Shown: positions 15,213-24,000 of the stretch, in pieces | Layout of the letters: every line of letters starts with the position of its first letter | How positions within the stretch are numbered: the first letter of the stretch is position 1 | Assembly: GCF_900187385.1 (NCBI RefSeq) | Contig: NZ_FYEY01000001.1 | Coordinates: 124,001-188,000 of the forward strand | DNA length: 64,000 bases | Direction: 5' to 3' | From: Streptomyces sp. 2114.4 | GTDB taxonomy: Bacteria > Actinomycetota > Actinomycetes > Streptomycetales > Streptomycetaceae | Notes under the pieces: model-generated | Told to the model about the DNA's origin: nothing | Databases searched by the model: none | The model's input: only the letters and a program-made list of their open reading frames with translations | Position numbers and translations under genes: made by a program

Positions 15213-16943
15213 TCAGGTGTAGACGAAGGCCCCGGGTGCGGTAGCGGTGCCGCCCGCCGTCGTCACCACGACATCCGCCGGGCCAGGGGCGTCCGCGGGA
15301 GGAGTGACGACGGCGATCCGGGTAGGGGAGACGATCCCGAAGGCGGCCGCGGCTCCGCCGATCGTCACCGACTGGGTGCACGCGAGCTCGGCGCCCTCGA
15401 TCAGGACCGGGTGGCCGCCCGCCGTGGAGCCGGTGGCGGGAGTCACGGAGGTGATGTTGGGCGGGCCCACGTAGGTGTAGGTGGCCGTCCCGTACGAATT
15501 GCTGCGCGTGACCACGGTGACCGGCACAGGTCCTGCCGTCTGCGCGGGCGGCACCGTCACGGTGACCTGGTCGTCCAGGACGGAGGACGGGGTGACGGCC
15601 ACGCTGCCGAAGTGCACCGAGGTGGTGGTGATCAGGCCCCGGCCGGTCACGGTCAGTGTGCCGCCCCCGCCCAATGGCCCCGAAGCCGGGCTGATCCGGG
15701 TCGGGAGCGAGTCGGGGAGGTAGGAGAAGCGGCCGACGGTCCGGGTGGTGTGCTGCCCGAGGGTGACGTCGATGCTGACGTCTCGGACGAGGAGTGGCGA
15801 AACGGCCCTGATCTCACGGTTGTTGACGATGATGAACGAGGCCGGGTGGCCTCCGAAGCGGACGGCGGTGGTGTTGCCCAGTCCCTCCCCGAGGAGGGTC
15901 ACCGGCGTTCCACCCGCCATGGGCCCCACGTTGGGGTACCCACCGGACGGCGCGGCCAGCACGCTCACCGTCTCATTAGCGTTGTTGACCACGTAGACCT
16001 CGACGTCGTCCGGCGTGATCACCAGCCAGGACGGCGCGTGGAAGCCCGGGACCTTGTCGATCATCTCGTTTCTGATGAGATCGATGACGGCGACGCTGTC
16101 ATCGGCGTCGCAGGTGACATAGGCCAGCACCCCGTTGTGACCGACCGCCACGCCCAAAGGGATGGGCAGTCCGGTGAGGGCGGCCACCCTCGTATGCGTG
16201 GCCGTGTCGACGACGCCGAGCCTGTTGCCGCCGTACTCCGACACATAGGCGCGCTGTCCGTCGGGCGAAACCGCCACTCCCCTCGGGAGGAGGAACCCGG
16301 TGATGGTCTCGATGACGGTGTCGGTGGCGGTGTCGATGACCTCGACCGCGTTCGCGCCCTCTTCGGTGACGTAGACCTGCGCCCCGTCGGGGGTGACCGC
16401 CACACCGCGTGGGCCGCTGCTCACCGGTACCGAGGCGATGAGGGTGTCGGTGGCCGTGCTGATCACATCCACCCGGCTCCCGCCCAGGCTGGCCACATAG
16501 AGGCGGGAGCCGTCAGGAGTCGCCTTGAGGCCGAGGGGCTTGTCCAACCCCTCGATGGTGGTGGTGACGGTGTTGGTGGCGGTGTCGATGACGGCCACAC
16601 TGTCGGTGCCGAAGCAGGCCGCGTAGGCGCGCAGCCCGTCCGGAGTGATCGCGATCTCCCACGGTCCGCTGGCCACACCGATCGTGGCGATGACGTCACG
16701 GGTGCGGGTGTCGATGACGCTGATACTGCCGGCCCCGAAGTTGGTCACATAGACGCGTCGGCCGTCCGGGGTGATCGCCGCCCAGATGGGGGCGTGCCCC
16801 ACCAAAATCTCGTCCGCCGTCAGCGGTTCATCTGTGTCCGTGACGTCCACCCGGCCCGGAACGCCGTCGGCATGGACGGGGGGCTGAAGTGCCCCCGCCG
16901 GTGCGCCTTGGGTGGGGCCGGCGCTGGTCCCTGCCGGAGCCAT
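15213..16943 (-). CDS. YVTN beta-propeller protein with C-terminal IPT/TIG domains
   Basis: A 576-residue protein. From about residue 45 to 345 there are seven YVTN-type blades, each with a core like TPDGRRVYVTN...SVIDT, which close a seven-bladed propeller. These are followed by three IPT/TIG immunoglobulin-like domains (about 345-430, 430-510 and 510-576) ending in GAFVYT. Such architecture is typical of secreted or surface adhesive proteins. No classic signal peptide is visible at the N-terminus (MAPAGTSAGPTQGAPAG), which is odd for a surface protein. Next to it are a broken TIG gene and a secreted beta-helix gene, forming a small surface-protein group. Confidence 0.85.
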   Translation of the reverse strand: MAPAGTSAGPTQGAPAGALQPPVHADGVPGRVDVTDTDEPLTADEILVGHAPIWAAITPDGRRVYVTNFGAGSISVIDTRTRDVIATIGVASGPWEIAITPDGLRAYAACFGTDSVAVIDTATNTVTTTIEGLDKPLGLKATPDGSRLYVASLGGSRVDVISTATDTLIASVPVSSGPRGVAVTPDGAQVYVTEEGANAVEVIDTATDTVIETITGFLLPRGVAVSPDGQRAYVSEYGGNRLGVVDTATHTRVAALTGLPIPLGVAVGHNGVLAYVTCDADDSVAVIDLIRNEMIDKVPGFHAPSWLVITPDDVEVYVVNNANETVSVLAAPSGGYPNVGPMAGGTPVTLLGEGLGNTTAVRFGGHPASFIIVNNREIRAVSPLLVRDVSIDVTLGQHTTRTVGRFSYLPDSLPTRISPASGPLGGGGTLTVTGRGLITTTSVHFGSVAVTPSSVLDDQVTVTVPPAQTAGPVPVTVVTRSNSYGTATYTYVGPPNITSVTPATGSTAGGHPVLIEGAELACTQSVTIGGAAAAFGIVSPTRIAVVTPPADAPGPADVVVTTAGGTATAPGAFVYT

Positions 16944-17096
16944 GATGTTCTCCTTCTCCTGTCGTGGACCGGTCGTGGCCGGTTGACGGGTCGTCGGTCA
17001 GGGCACGGACGGGCTGCCGTGCCCTCCGCGGCGAGCGGGAGTCGGGAAGGCGGTCTGCCGGTTCCTCGCGACGTGGTGCCGGGAGGATGCCTGTCT

Positions 17097-17777
17097 TCAG
17101 CAGGCAGGGGCAACGGGAGGCAGGGCACCGCAGTTGTTCGGGGTGTTGCCGACCACCCCACTGCCGATCAGGGCCACTCCGCCGGCGTTGGTGAAAATGC
17201 CTCCGCCGTTGACGCCGGCAGTGTTGGCGGTGACGCTGCTGCCGGTGAGCATCAGGGTTCCGTCGGTGTAGATGCCGCCGCCGTATGACGCCTTGCTGTC
17301 GCGGACCGTACTGCCGGTGAGGGTTACCGAGCCGCCGAGATTGGCGATCCCCCCTCCCACGCCGAGGCCGGCGTCGCCACCGCTGACAGTCACCGCCGCC
17401 ATGGTCAACTGGCCGTTCGCTCGAGGCACTTGTGGCGCTCCGTCGACCTCGAAAATCCGGAAGGCCGGCGCGCTCGGCGCCCGGGTGATCTGGGTGGCCA
17501 GGCCCGCCATGGCGATCGGGGTGGTGATGTTCGGCAACCCCGGTGACTGCCCGGCTCCCCCCGAACTGTGGGCGCTGGTGAGGGTGTACGTACGCAGGGG
17601 AGCAAGGATCAAGCTCCCGCCTCCGGCGGCGTTGGCCGTGTTGACCGCGTCGACCAACGCGGATTCACCGCAGGCCACCACGATCAGCGACGCTGCGTGG
17701 GCGTCGGGAGCGGAGGCGGATGCCAGCGGAACGACAGCCGCCGCCATCAGCGTTCGCAGAACATGAATGGCTCGCAA
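17097..17777 (-). CDS. secreted beta-helix repeat protein
   Basis: A 226-residue protein with an N-terminal signal peptide (about 28 residues, ending in APDAHA). The mature part has GGGI-N/T repeats (GVGGGIANLGGSVTLTGS, YGGGIYTDGTLMLTGS, NGGGIFTNAGGVALIGS) that predict a right-handed parallel beta-helix of the polymorphic-outer-membrane/CSLREA type. No lyase or hydrolase residues are evident. It lies 153 bases upstream of the YVTN/TIG gene on the same strand, perhaps one transcript. Function unknown, presumably extracellular adhesion or binding. Confidence 0.75.
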   Translation of the reverse strand: MRAIHVLRTLMAAAVVPLASASAPDAHAASLIVVACGESALVDAVNTANAAGGGSLILAPLRTYTLTSAHSSGGAGQSPGLPNITTPIAMAGLATQITRAPSAPAFRIFEVDGAPQVPRANGQLTMAAVTVSGGDAGLGVGGGIANLGGSVTLTGSTVRDSKASYGGGIYTDGTLMLTGSSVTANTAGVNGGGIFTNAGGVALIGSGVVGNTPNNCGALPPVAPAC

Positions 17778-18094
17778 GATGACGCCTCCTCGGACGTGGT
17801 TGAGCCGGCCCCACCGGCCAACACCCCGGAAGACGCCGGTCGGCAGACCCCTCCGTCAGGCGACGTCATGCCTAGGGAAGCCGAGTCCACACGCCCATGA
17901 GCCGGCCACCGCATCTCCCGGCGGAGGGATGGACGGCCCACCTGGTAGGTAGGGCCAGTAACCCACCCGAGTGAGGGCCGCACAAGCGATGCTGACGGTT
18001 GTTCACCCGTTCAGCCGGGTGCGCGTCAGGTGACCGCCGCCGGGCAGCGGGCAGCGGGCAAGCGGGCATCGGATCTAGGTGGCAAAAGACCTCG

Positions 18095-18278
18095 AAATGC
18101 ACCACAAAGAAGCCTCATTGGTGAAATTGTTGTTTCTTCTGTGTTGAACATCTGTCAAAAAGCGTCAACTCCTGGCACGCTCCCCTCGATTCACTCCTTC
18201 TGCTCCACCGGGCATCCCCCTCGGTTGCCCGGCCGCTTCTTGGGCCGCGACCCCGCGGTCCTCACAAGGGAGACCGAG
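18095..18278 (+). promoter_or_regulatory. AT-rich leader of the metalloprotease gene
   Basis: A locally AT-rich stretch (about 18095-18170, including AAATTGTTGTTTCTTCTGTG) stands out from the GC-rich surroundings and precedes the protease by about 110 bases. A promoter probably lies here, although no hexamer pair can be fixed. The ribosome-binding site AAGGGAG (18266-18272) lies six bases before the TTG start. The rest of the gap 17778-18094 shows nothing recognisable. Confidence 0.4.
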
Positions 18279-19898
18279 TTGAGACGGATCTCGTCCACCC
18301 CCCGCAAGAACACCCTGCGCGCCGCCGCCCTGGTCGCCTCCGCCGCCATGGTCGCCATCGGCGTCCAGGCCGGCTCGGCCAGCGCGCAGCCGGACCGCGC
18401 GAACGGCGCGTCGATGGTCCAGCTCACCACCGCACAGCGGACATCGGCACTCAAGGGTGCTCAGAGCAATGCCTCCACCGTCGCCGCGAAGATCGGCCTC
18501 GGCGCGCGGGAGAAGCTTGTCGTGCGGGACGTCATCAAGGACGCGGACGGCACGGTGCACACCCGGTACGAGCGCACCTACGGCGGGTTGCCGGTCCTCG
18601 GCGGTGACCTGGTGGTCCACCAGGCGAAGAACGGCACCCGCAGCGTCACCAAGGCGACCAGCGCTGCGATATCGGTGGCCAGTACGTCCGCGGCGCTCGC
18701 GCCCTCCGCCGCGAAGAAGAGCGCACTCGGCGCCGCCGCCGCGCAGAAGGACACCAGGGCCAGCACCTCTTCCGCACCGCGCAAGGTGATCTGGGCCGCG
18801 GCCGGCAAGCCCGTTCTCGCCTATGAAACGGTCGTCAAGGGCGTTCAGAAGGACGGCACGCCCAGCGAGCTGCACGTCGTCACCGATGCGAGCACCGGGA
18901 AGAAGCTGTTCCAGAACGAGGCCATCGAGACCGGCACCGGAACCAGCACCTACAGCGGCAAGGTCGCGCTGACCACCACGAAGAGCGGGTCGACGTACCA
19001 GCTCACCGACCGTGCCCGCGGCGGCCACAAGACGTACGACCTCAAGCAGAACACCTCGGGCACCGGCACGCTCTTCACCGACGCGGACGACGTATGGGGC
19101 GGCGGCCGCCAGACCGCCGGCGTCGACGCGCACTACGGGGCTGCCGTCACCTGGGACTTCTACAAGAACACCTTCGGCCGCAACGGTATACGCGGCGACG
19201 GCAAGGGTGCCTACTCCCGGGTCCACTACGGCAGCAACTACGTCAACGCGTTCTGGGACGACGACTGCTTCTGCATGACCTACGGTGACGGCGACGGGAA
19301 CGCACACCCGCTCACCTCCCTCGATGTGGCCGCCCACGAGATGAGCCACGGCGTCACCGCCGCCACCGCGGGACTCAACTACAGCGGTGAGTCCGGCGGT
19401 CTCAACGAGGCCACATCGGACATCTTCGGCACGTCGGCCGAGTTCTACGCCAACAACGCCTCGGACCCGGGCGACTACCTCATCGGCGAGAAGATCGACA
19501 TCAACGGGGACGGCACTCCGCTGCGCTACATGGACAAGCCCAGCAAGGACGGCGCCTCGGCCGACTACTGGTCCAGTGGCGTCGGCAACAAGGACGTGCA
19601 CTACTCGTCCGGTGTCGCCAACCACTTCTTCTACCTGCTGTCCGAGGGCAGCGGCGCCAAGACCATCAACGGCGTCAAGTACGACAGCCCCACCTCCGAC
19701 GGCTCCAAGGTCACCGGAATCGGCCGGCCCAAGGCCGAGAAGATCTGGTACAAGGCCCTCACCACGTACATGACCTCCACCACCAACTACAAGGCCGCAC
19801 GTGCCGCGACCCTGAAGGCGGCAGGCGCTCTGTACGGCACGACGAGCGCCGAGTACAAGGCCGTGGGCGCCGCATGGAAGGGCGTCAATGTGAAGTAG
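18279..19898 (+). CDS. secreted M4 neutral metalloprotease (thermolysin family)
   Basis: A 539-residue preproprotein. The signal peptide (about 1-36) ends near GSASAQ. The FTP/PepSY propeptide (about 45-215) contains YERTYGGLPVLGGDLVVHQA and is cleaved after acting as intramolecular chaperone. The catalytic domain follows: HEMSH at residues 353-357 gives two zinc histidines and the general base Glu354, and Glu377 in GGLNEATSD is the third ligand. The start is TTG 18279, chosen because AAGGGAG lies just upstream and the signal peptide begins there. It probably degrades extracellular protein. A strong hairpin terminator follows. Confidence 0.95.
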   Translation: MRRISSTPRKNTLRAAALVASAAMVAIGVQAGSASAQPDRANGASMVQLTTAQRTSALKGAQSNASTVAAKIGLGAREKLVVRDVIKDADGTVHTRYERTYGGLPVLGGDLVVHQAKNGTRSVTKATSAAISVASTSAALAPSAAKKSALGAAAAQKDTRASTSSAPRKVIWAAAGKPVLAYETVVKGVQKDGTPSELHVVTDASTGKKLFQNEAIETGTGTSTYSGKVALTTTKSGSTYQLTDRARGGHKTYDLKQNTSGTGTLFTDADDVWGGGRQTAGVDAHYGAAVTWDFYKNTFGRNGIRGDGKGAYSRVHYGSNYVNAFWDDDCFCMTYGDGDGNAHPLTSLDVAAHEMSHGVTAATAGLNYSGESGGLNEATSDIFGTSAEFYANNASDPGDYLIGEKIDINGDGTPLRYMDKPSKDGASADYWSSGVGNKDVHYSSGVANHFFYLLSEGSGAKTINGVKYDSPTSDGSKVTGIGRPKAEKIWYKALTTYMTSTTNYKAARAATLKAAGALYGTTSAEYKAVGAAWKGVNVK

Positions 19899-19913
19899 GC
19901 ACCCCCTCGGGTG

Positions 19914-19955
19914 GTGCGTCCCGGCGCCGGCATCGGTGCCGGCGCCGGGGCGCAC
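19914..19955 (+). terminator. hairpin terminator of the metalloprotease gene
   Basis: Arms of 19 bases (19914-19932 and 19937-19955, one mismatch) with a 4-base loop, 16 bases after the protease stop codon. Confidence 0.8.
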
Positions 19956-20027
19956 GCCGTACGTCGCTCGCCGCATGCCCCGGGCGGCTCCCCCGCCGTC
20001 CGCCCCGTTGCCTACTATGGGGGCGTG

Positions 20028-20435
20028 ATGCCCCGCCGCCTGGACGAATCGACACCGCCCGCCCGGCGGTGTCGCGCGCTCTTCGTACTGGCGCTGCTGG
20101 CGGGCCTGCTGGGCATGCATGCCCTCAGCCCCGTCATCACCTCAGCTCCTCCCCCGCACCAGCAGCGCCACGAGCACCGCATGGCCACGGCGGCCGGTGC
20201 CCACGCGCACTGTGGCGGTGAAGGGGGAGGCTGCGGCAGCGGCGGCCACGTTCATCACGCCGACACGACCTGTGCGTCCGGGGCTCTCGACGGGCCACCC
20301 ACGCCTCCTGCCCTGGTGCCGTCTCCCGTCCGCCCCGCAGAGTCCGATCACGCGGCGGGCTCCGGCGATTCGAAGGGCCAGGACGGCGGGCGCGCGCCCC
20401 CGTCTCTGGCCGAACTCCAACTCCTGCGGATCTAG
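20028..20435 (+). CDS. DUF6153 family protein
   Basis: A 135-residue protein. One hydrophobic segment near the N-terminus (LFVLALLAGLLGMHALSP) is followed by a His/Gly/Cys-rich region (HEHRMATAAGAHAHCGGEGG, then HVHHADTTC) that could bind metal, and the C-terminus ends in GGRAPPSLAELQLLRI, which is highly characteristic of DUF6153. These proteins are commonly encoded directly before a DUF305 lipoprotein, as here (87-base gap), so the two are probably an operon. A role in copper or other metal handling at the cell surface is an inference from the His/Met-rich composition of both. Confidence 0.85.
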   Translation: MPRRLDESTPPARRCRALFVLALLAGLLGMHALSPVITSAPPPHQQRHEHRMATAAGAHAHCGGEGGGCGSGGHVHHADTTCASGALDGPPTPPALVPSPVRPAESDHAAGSGDSKGQDGGRAPPSLAELQLLRI

Positions 20436-20522
20436 AACGCCCTGACGGCGCTCACGCCCCACGCCGGGGCGGCGCCGCCGTCCGGCATGTTCTGACACCG
20501 CACTTCTTGTAGGAGTTCACCC

Positions 20523-21161
20523 ATGAAGCCCACCCGTCCCCTCATGCGCCGCATCACACTCGTTGCGGCAACTGCCACCTCCACGCTGGTACTGGCCGCA
20601 TGCGGCAGCAACAGCGGCGGCGACGGCCGCCCCGGCCACGCTTCCGCCACCAAGCCCGCTTCCTCGCCGAGCGCCCAGGCTCCGGCAGGTACGCACAATG
20701 CCGCGGATGTGGCCTTCGCGAAGGGCATGATCCCGCACCACCGGCAGGCCGTGGAGATGGCCGATCTGGCCGTCACCCGGGCCGCATCGCGCCAGGTCAA
20801 GGCACTTGCCGAGAAGATCAAGAAGGCACAGGACCCGGAGATCAAGACCATGTCCGGGTGGCTGACCGCCTGGGACGAGCAGGTGCCGGAGGAGATGCCC
20901 GGCATGGACCACTCCGCCCACTCGCAGATGCCGGGCATGAAGGGCATGAAGGAGATGGACGCGCTCAAGAAGAAGTCCGGCAAGGACTTCGACGCCTCCT
21001 TCCTGGAGATGATGATCGGGCACCACCGGGGCGCGGTGCAGATGGCCGGCACCGAGAAGGACAAGGGCGCCTACGGCCGGGCTAAAACGCTGGCCGCGGA
21101 CATCATCAAGGCCCAGAACGCGGAGATCACACAGATGAACAAGCTGCTCGGAAAGCGCTGA
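20523..21161 (+). CDS. DUF305 lipoprotein
   Basis: A 212-residue lipoprotein. The signal peptide ends in a lipobox, VLAAC, followed by a low-complexity linker and a DUF305 four-helix domain. The two family signatures are FAKGMIPHHRQAVEMADLAV and LEMMIGHHRGAVQMA, with a Met/His-rich insert between them (MPGMDHSAHSQMPGMKGMK). DUF305 proteins are often linked to copper resistance, and the Met/His pattern suits copper binding, but this is not proven. It follows the DUF6153 gene. Confidence 0.9.
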   Translation: MKPTRPLMRRITLVAATATSTLVLAACGSNSGGDGRPGHASATKPASSPSAQAPAGTHNAADVAFAKGMIPHHRQAVEMADLAVTRAASRQVKALAEKIKKAQDPEIKTMSGWLTAWDEQVPEEMPGMDHSAHSQMPGMKGMKEMDALKKKSGKDFDASFLEMMIGHHRGAVQMAGTEKDKGAYGRAKTLAADIIKAQNAEITQMNKLLGKR

Positions 21162-21225
21162 CAACCGGCAGGGCCGGTGCACCGCACTCGCCCTGCCTTC
21201 CCGCCGCAGCCGGCAGTCGACAGTG

Positions 21226-21270
21226 TGTCGGCTGTCGGCTGTCGGCTGCGGCTGCGGCTGCGGCTGCGGC
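21226..21270. repeat. short tandem arrays TGTCGGC x3 and TGCGGC x4
   Basis: TGTCGGC occurs three times in a row (21226-21246), directly followed by TGCGGC four times (21247-21270). The arrays sit just upstream of the truncated dehalogenase gene. Confidence 0.85.
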
Positions 21271-21291
21271 AGACCCACGCCGCACCGTCGG

Positions 21292-21996
21292 ATGCATGCG
21301 GTTGATTTCGGGACGCTGACCGACTGGCGCTCCAGCGTGACCGAGGCGCTGACCGATACCGGCGGCCGGGCCGGACTGCATGCCGACTGGCCCACGGTCA
21401 CCGACACCTGGCGGCTCCGCTACCGCCCGGCGCTCGAGAGGATCGTGGGCGGAGAGCTGTCCTGGCGGCCGCTGGATGCTCTGCACCGGCTCACACTCGA
21501 CGAAACCCTGGCCGAGCACGGGCTCGAGGGCCTCGACGATGCCGAGCGGGACGTGCTCGGCCAGGCCTGGCACCGTCTGCGGCCCTGGCCCGACGCCCCG
21601 ACCGGCCTGGAACTGCTCCACCGCACCCGCGTGATCACCGCGACGCTGTCCAACGGAGGAGTCGGCTAGCTGACGCGCCTCACCAAACAGGCGGGGCTCC
21701 GGTTCGACTGCATCCTCTCGGCCGAACTGGCCAGGTCCTACAAACCCGATCCCCAGGTCTACCGCATGGCCGCCGACCTGCTCGAGGTGAAGCCGCGACG
21801 ACTCCTCATGGTCGCCTGCCACCCCGACGACCTCGAAGCTGCGGCCAAGGCGGGGCTCCGCGCCGCCTACATCCCCCGCCTGGAGTGGGGCCCGGCCGCC
21901 GGACGGGTCGGCCCGCCCGCTGTGGTCGACCTCGTCGCCGACGATGTGATCGAGCTGGCGCACGCGCTGGGAGCGTCGGGGCGCACCAGGCCGTAG
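21292..21996 (+). pseudogene. haloacid dehalogenase type II gene with an amber stop
   Basis: One continuous frame encodes a HAD-superfamily (S)-2-haloacid dehalogenase-like protein, but a TAG at 21667-21669 interrupts it. Before the stop the sequence reads DFGTLTDWRSSVTEAL ... TATLSNGGVG. After it the sequence continues in the same frame as LTRLTKQAGLRFDCILSAEL, then YKPDPQVY and MVACHPDDLEAA. The nucleophile motif is also damaged: family members have D-x-(F/V)-G-T, whereas here one residue is missing (VDFGT), and the N-terminus is short. So at least two lesions, and no active enzyme is expected. A terminator hairpin follows. Confidence 0.8.
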
Positions 21997-22019
21997 GGCT
22001 CGGGCGGCCGAATGCAGCA

Positions 22020-22056
22020 CCGGTGGGCAGCCGGGAGCCGGCCGGCTGCCCACCGG
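22020..22056. terminator. perfect 15-bp hairpin terminator
   Basis: CCGGTGGGCAGCCGG (22020-22034) pairs perfectly with 22042-22056 around a 7-base loop, between the dehalogenase pseudogene and the convergent tautomerase gene. Confidence 0.8.
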
Positions 22057-22094
22057 CCTCCGCACAGCGCAGCCGGGCCGCAGCTGCGGGACTT

Positions 22095-22535
22095 TCAGCG
22101 GGCAGCGGAGGCAGCCGGCACGGCCCGCTCCCCGGCCCCGTCCCCGCCCTCGTCCCGGCGGTAGTAGTCGAACTGGGTCACCCCGTTGTAGCCGTAGCTC
22201 TCGGGATGGAGTTCGTGCAGCGCGACGCCGGACCGGGAAAGCGGGCCGAGGATGTCCGACAGCAGTTCACCGGCCCTGGCGATGAAGTCGGCCTTCTCCG
22301 CCGCGCTGTTCGTGCCCAGGGTGATGCTGGCCTCCACGTGCGCGTCGCGGGTACCGGTCAGGGGCCTGCCGTCGATGAAATAGCTGCCGGCCGGGACCGG
22401 ATTGATGTGGACGATGGTGCGCGCGCTGGACTTGCGAAGAACCGAGACCGCCAGCCGGGTCAGGCCCTCGGCAATCGCGCGCTGGAGGTCGGCTGGGAGG
22501 TGGGGGTCGGGGACGGTGACCCGGAAGTACGGCAT
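22095..22535 (-). CDS. tautomerase-family protein (4-oxalocrotonate tautomerase superfamily)
   Basis: A 146-residue protein starting MPYFRVTVPDP; removal of Met would expose Pro as the catalytic base, as in 4-oxalocrotonate tautomerases. The body has two beta-alpha-beta units (AIAEGLTRLAVSVL, and HVEASITLGTNSAAEKADFI) and reads like the longer, fused tautomerase class. ATG 22535 is preferred over the upstream in-frame start at 22550 because the catalytic Pro must follow Met. It is divergent from a LysR-type regulator gene, which probably controls it. The substrate is unknown. Confidence 0.85.
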   Translation of the reverse strand: MPYFRVTVPDPHLPADLQRAIAEGLTRLAVSVLRKSSARTIVHINPVPAGSYFIDGRPLTGTRDAHVEASITLGTNSAAEKADFIARAGELLSDILGPLSRSGVALHELHPESYGYNGVTQFDYYRRDEGGDGAGERAVPAASAAR

Positions 22536-22652
22536 GGCTCTCCTCGGCATGTGTTCGGGACGCGTCCGCCGGAATCGGCGGCAGGATCAAGCCTCACCGG
22601 CCTGGCACCATGAATCCAACGCATACCTGTCATAGACCCATGAGGCCGCCGC

Positions 22653-23579
22653 ATGTCCGTGAACATTCCCCAGCTGAGGGCCTTCCTCGCCGTCGTCGAT
22701 ACGGGCGGTTTCAGTGCGGCCGCGGCGGAACTGGGCGTCAGCCAGTCAGCGGTGTCGCACGCCGTCGCCTCCCTGGAACGTGAGCTGGCCGCCCCGCTGT
22801 TGGTCCGTGCCACCCCGGCCCGGACCACGGCACTCGGGGAGCGGATCGTGCCGCACGCCCGCGTCGCCCTGTCGGCGGCCCGGTCCGTGGAGCGGATCGC
22901 GGCCGAGTCCACCGACACCATGAAGGGCACCGTGCGGCTGGCCGCCACACCCACGGTCTGCCAGGGTCTGATACCCGGCCTGCTGCGGCACTGGCGTGCG
23001 GACCAGCCGCGGATCACAGTGCGGGTCTTCGAGGGTGACAGTGCCGAAGTTTCGGGCTGGCTGGAGGACGGGACGACCGATGCCGCCGTCCTGATCGACC
23101 CTCCCCCGGCTACCGCTGGGAGGTGTCCCGATCCCGGCCCCGGCATCCAGCTCGCCGTGGACGGCTACCGGGCCCTGCTGCCTCGGGACCACCCCTTGGC
23201 GGACGAACCCCGCGTCCATCTCCGCGACCTGGAGGACGACCCGTTCCTGATCTCACCCAACAGCTGCGAAGCCCGCATCCGTACGATCCACGACCTGGCC
23301 GGACTGCGCTTCTCCCCCACCCGCCGGGTACGGGACCTGGCGACTCTGATCAGCATGGTGCAGGCCGGTATCGGCGTGACCGTCCTGTCCGAGGTCTCCC
23401 GCTCGCTGATCCCCCCGGATCTGGTTCTGCTGCCGCTGGAGCCCCGGACCTCACGCCGCCTCGTACTGACCGGGCCACCTGCCCGCCCCTGGCACCCGGC
23501 GATCCATGCGCTGGCGGAGTCGGCCGTCGGCCATCTGGCCCGAGGCCGGCTCAAGGAAGAGCGGGCGCGAGGCGTTTGA
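22653..23579 (+). CDS. LysR-family transcriptional regulator
   Basis: A 308-residue regulator. The winged helix-turn-helix is at residues 5-60 (FSAAAAELGVSQSAVSHAVA), with the substrate-binding fold from about 90 to 295 (GTVRLAATPTVCQGLIPGLL; MVQAGIGVTVLSEVSR). It is divergent from the tautomerase gene across a 117-bp gap, the standard LysR layout, and probably activates it in response to a small aromatic or keto compound. Its 3' end overlaps, tail to tail, the last 29 bases of the truncated AsnC gene. Confidence 0.93.
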   Translation: MSVNIPQLRAFLAVVDTGGFSAAAAELGVSQSAVSHAVASLERELAAPLLVRATPARTTALGERIVPHARVALSAARSVERIAAESTDTMKGTVRLAATPTVCQGLIPGLLRHWRADQPRITVRVFEGDSAEVSGWLEDGTTDAAVLIDPPPATAGRCPDPGPGIQLAVDGYRALLPRDHPLADEPRVHLRDLEDDPFLISPNSCEARIRTIHDLAGLRFSPTRRVRDLATLISMVQAGIGVTVLSEVSRSLIPPDLVLLPLEPRTSRRLVLTGPPARPWHPAIHALAESAVGHLARGRLKEERARGV

Positions 23580-24000
23580 CCTCCCGGAGGGTGGGGGCGG
23601 TTTCGATGCTCTGGATGCCTGGCAGGGGGCCGATGTGCTGGTCGATGTAGTCGTACAGGTCTGCCGGGGTGCGGAAGACGCCGCTGGCGACGAGGTTGGA
23701 GGTGCCGGTGATGGCTGCGGCGAAGGCGATGGCGGGGTGGGTGGCAAGGGTTTCGCCGACGGTGCGCAGGTGGGCGGGGGTCACCTGGAGCCAGAGCTGG
23801 GTGGTCATGTGATAGCCGAGAAGCTGGGGGTCGAAGTCCACGGAGAAACCGAGCGCGCCCTCGGTGCGCAGCCGCTCCAGGTGGCGCTGGACGCTGGAGG
23901 CCGAGCGGCCGCTGGCTCGGGCGAGTTCGGGCAGGGTGGCGCGGCCGTCGCGGGCGAGTTCGGTGAACAGGGTGCGGTCGGTGGCGTCCAGGGTCAGTGG
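23551..24000 (-). pseudogene. 5'-truncated Lrp/AsnC regulator gene
   Basis: The reverse strand encodes the C-terminal half of a two-domain AsnC-type regulator: a helix-turn-helix (LFTELARDGRATLPELARAS, then GRSASSVQRHLERLRTEGAL) followed by the ligand-binding domain (HMTTQLWLQVTPAHLRTVGE ... YDYIDQHIGPLPGIQSIE). The frame is open up to about 24000, where similarity stops abruptly without a start codon. Exactly there the truncated MFS gene begins on the other strand. The first half of the regulator, both promoters and the exporter N-terminus appear lost in one deletion. Confidence 0.75.

Noticed and set aside
18165..20120. A 651-codon frame opposite the metalloprotease gene
   Set aside because: It has no domain character and covers a clear M4 protease gene on the other strand.
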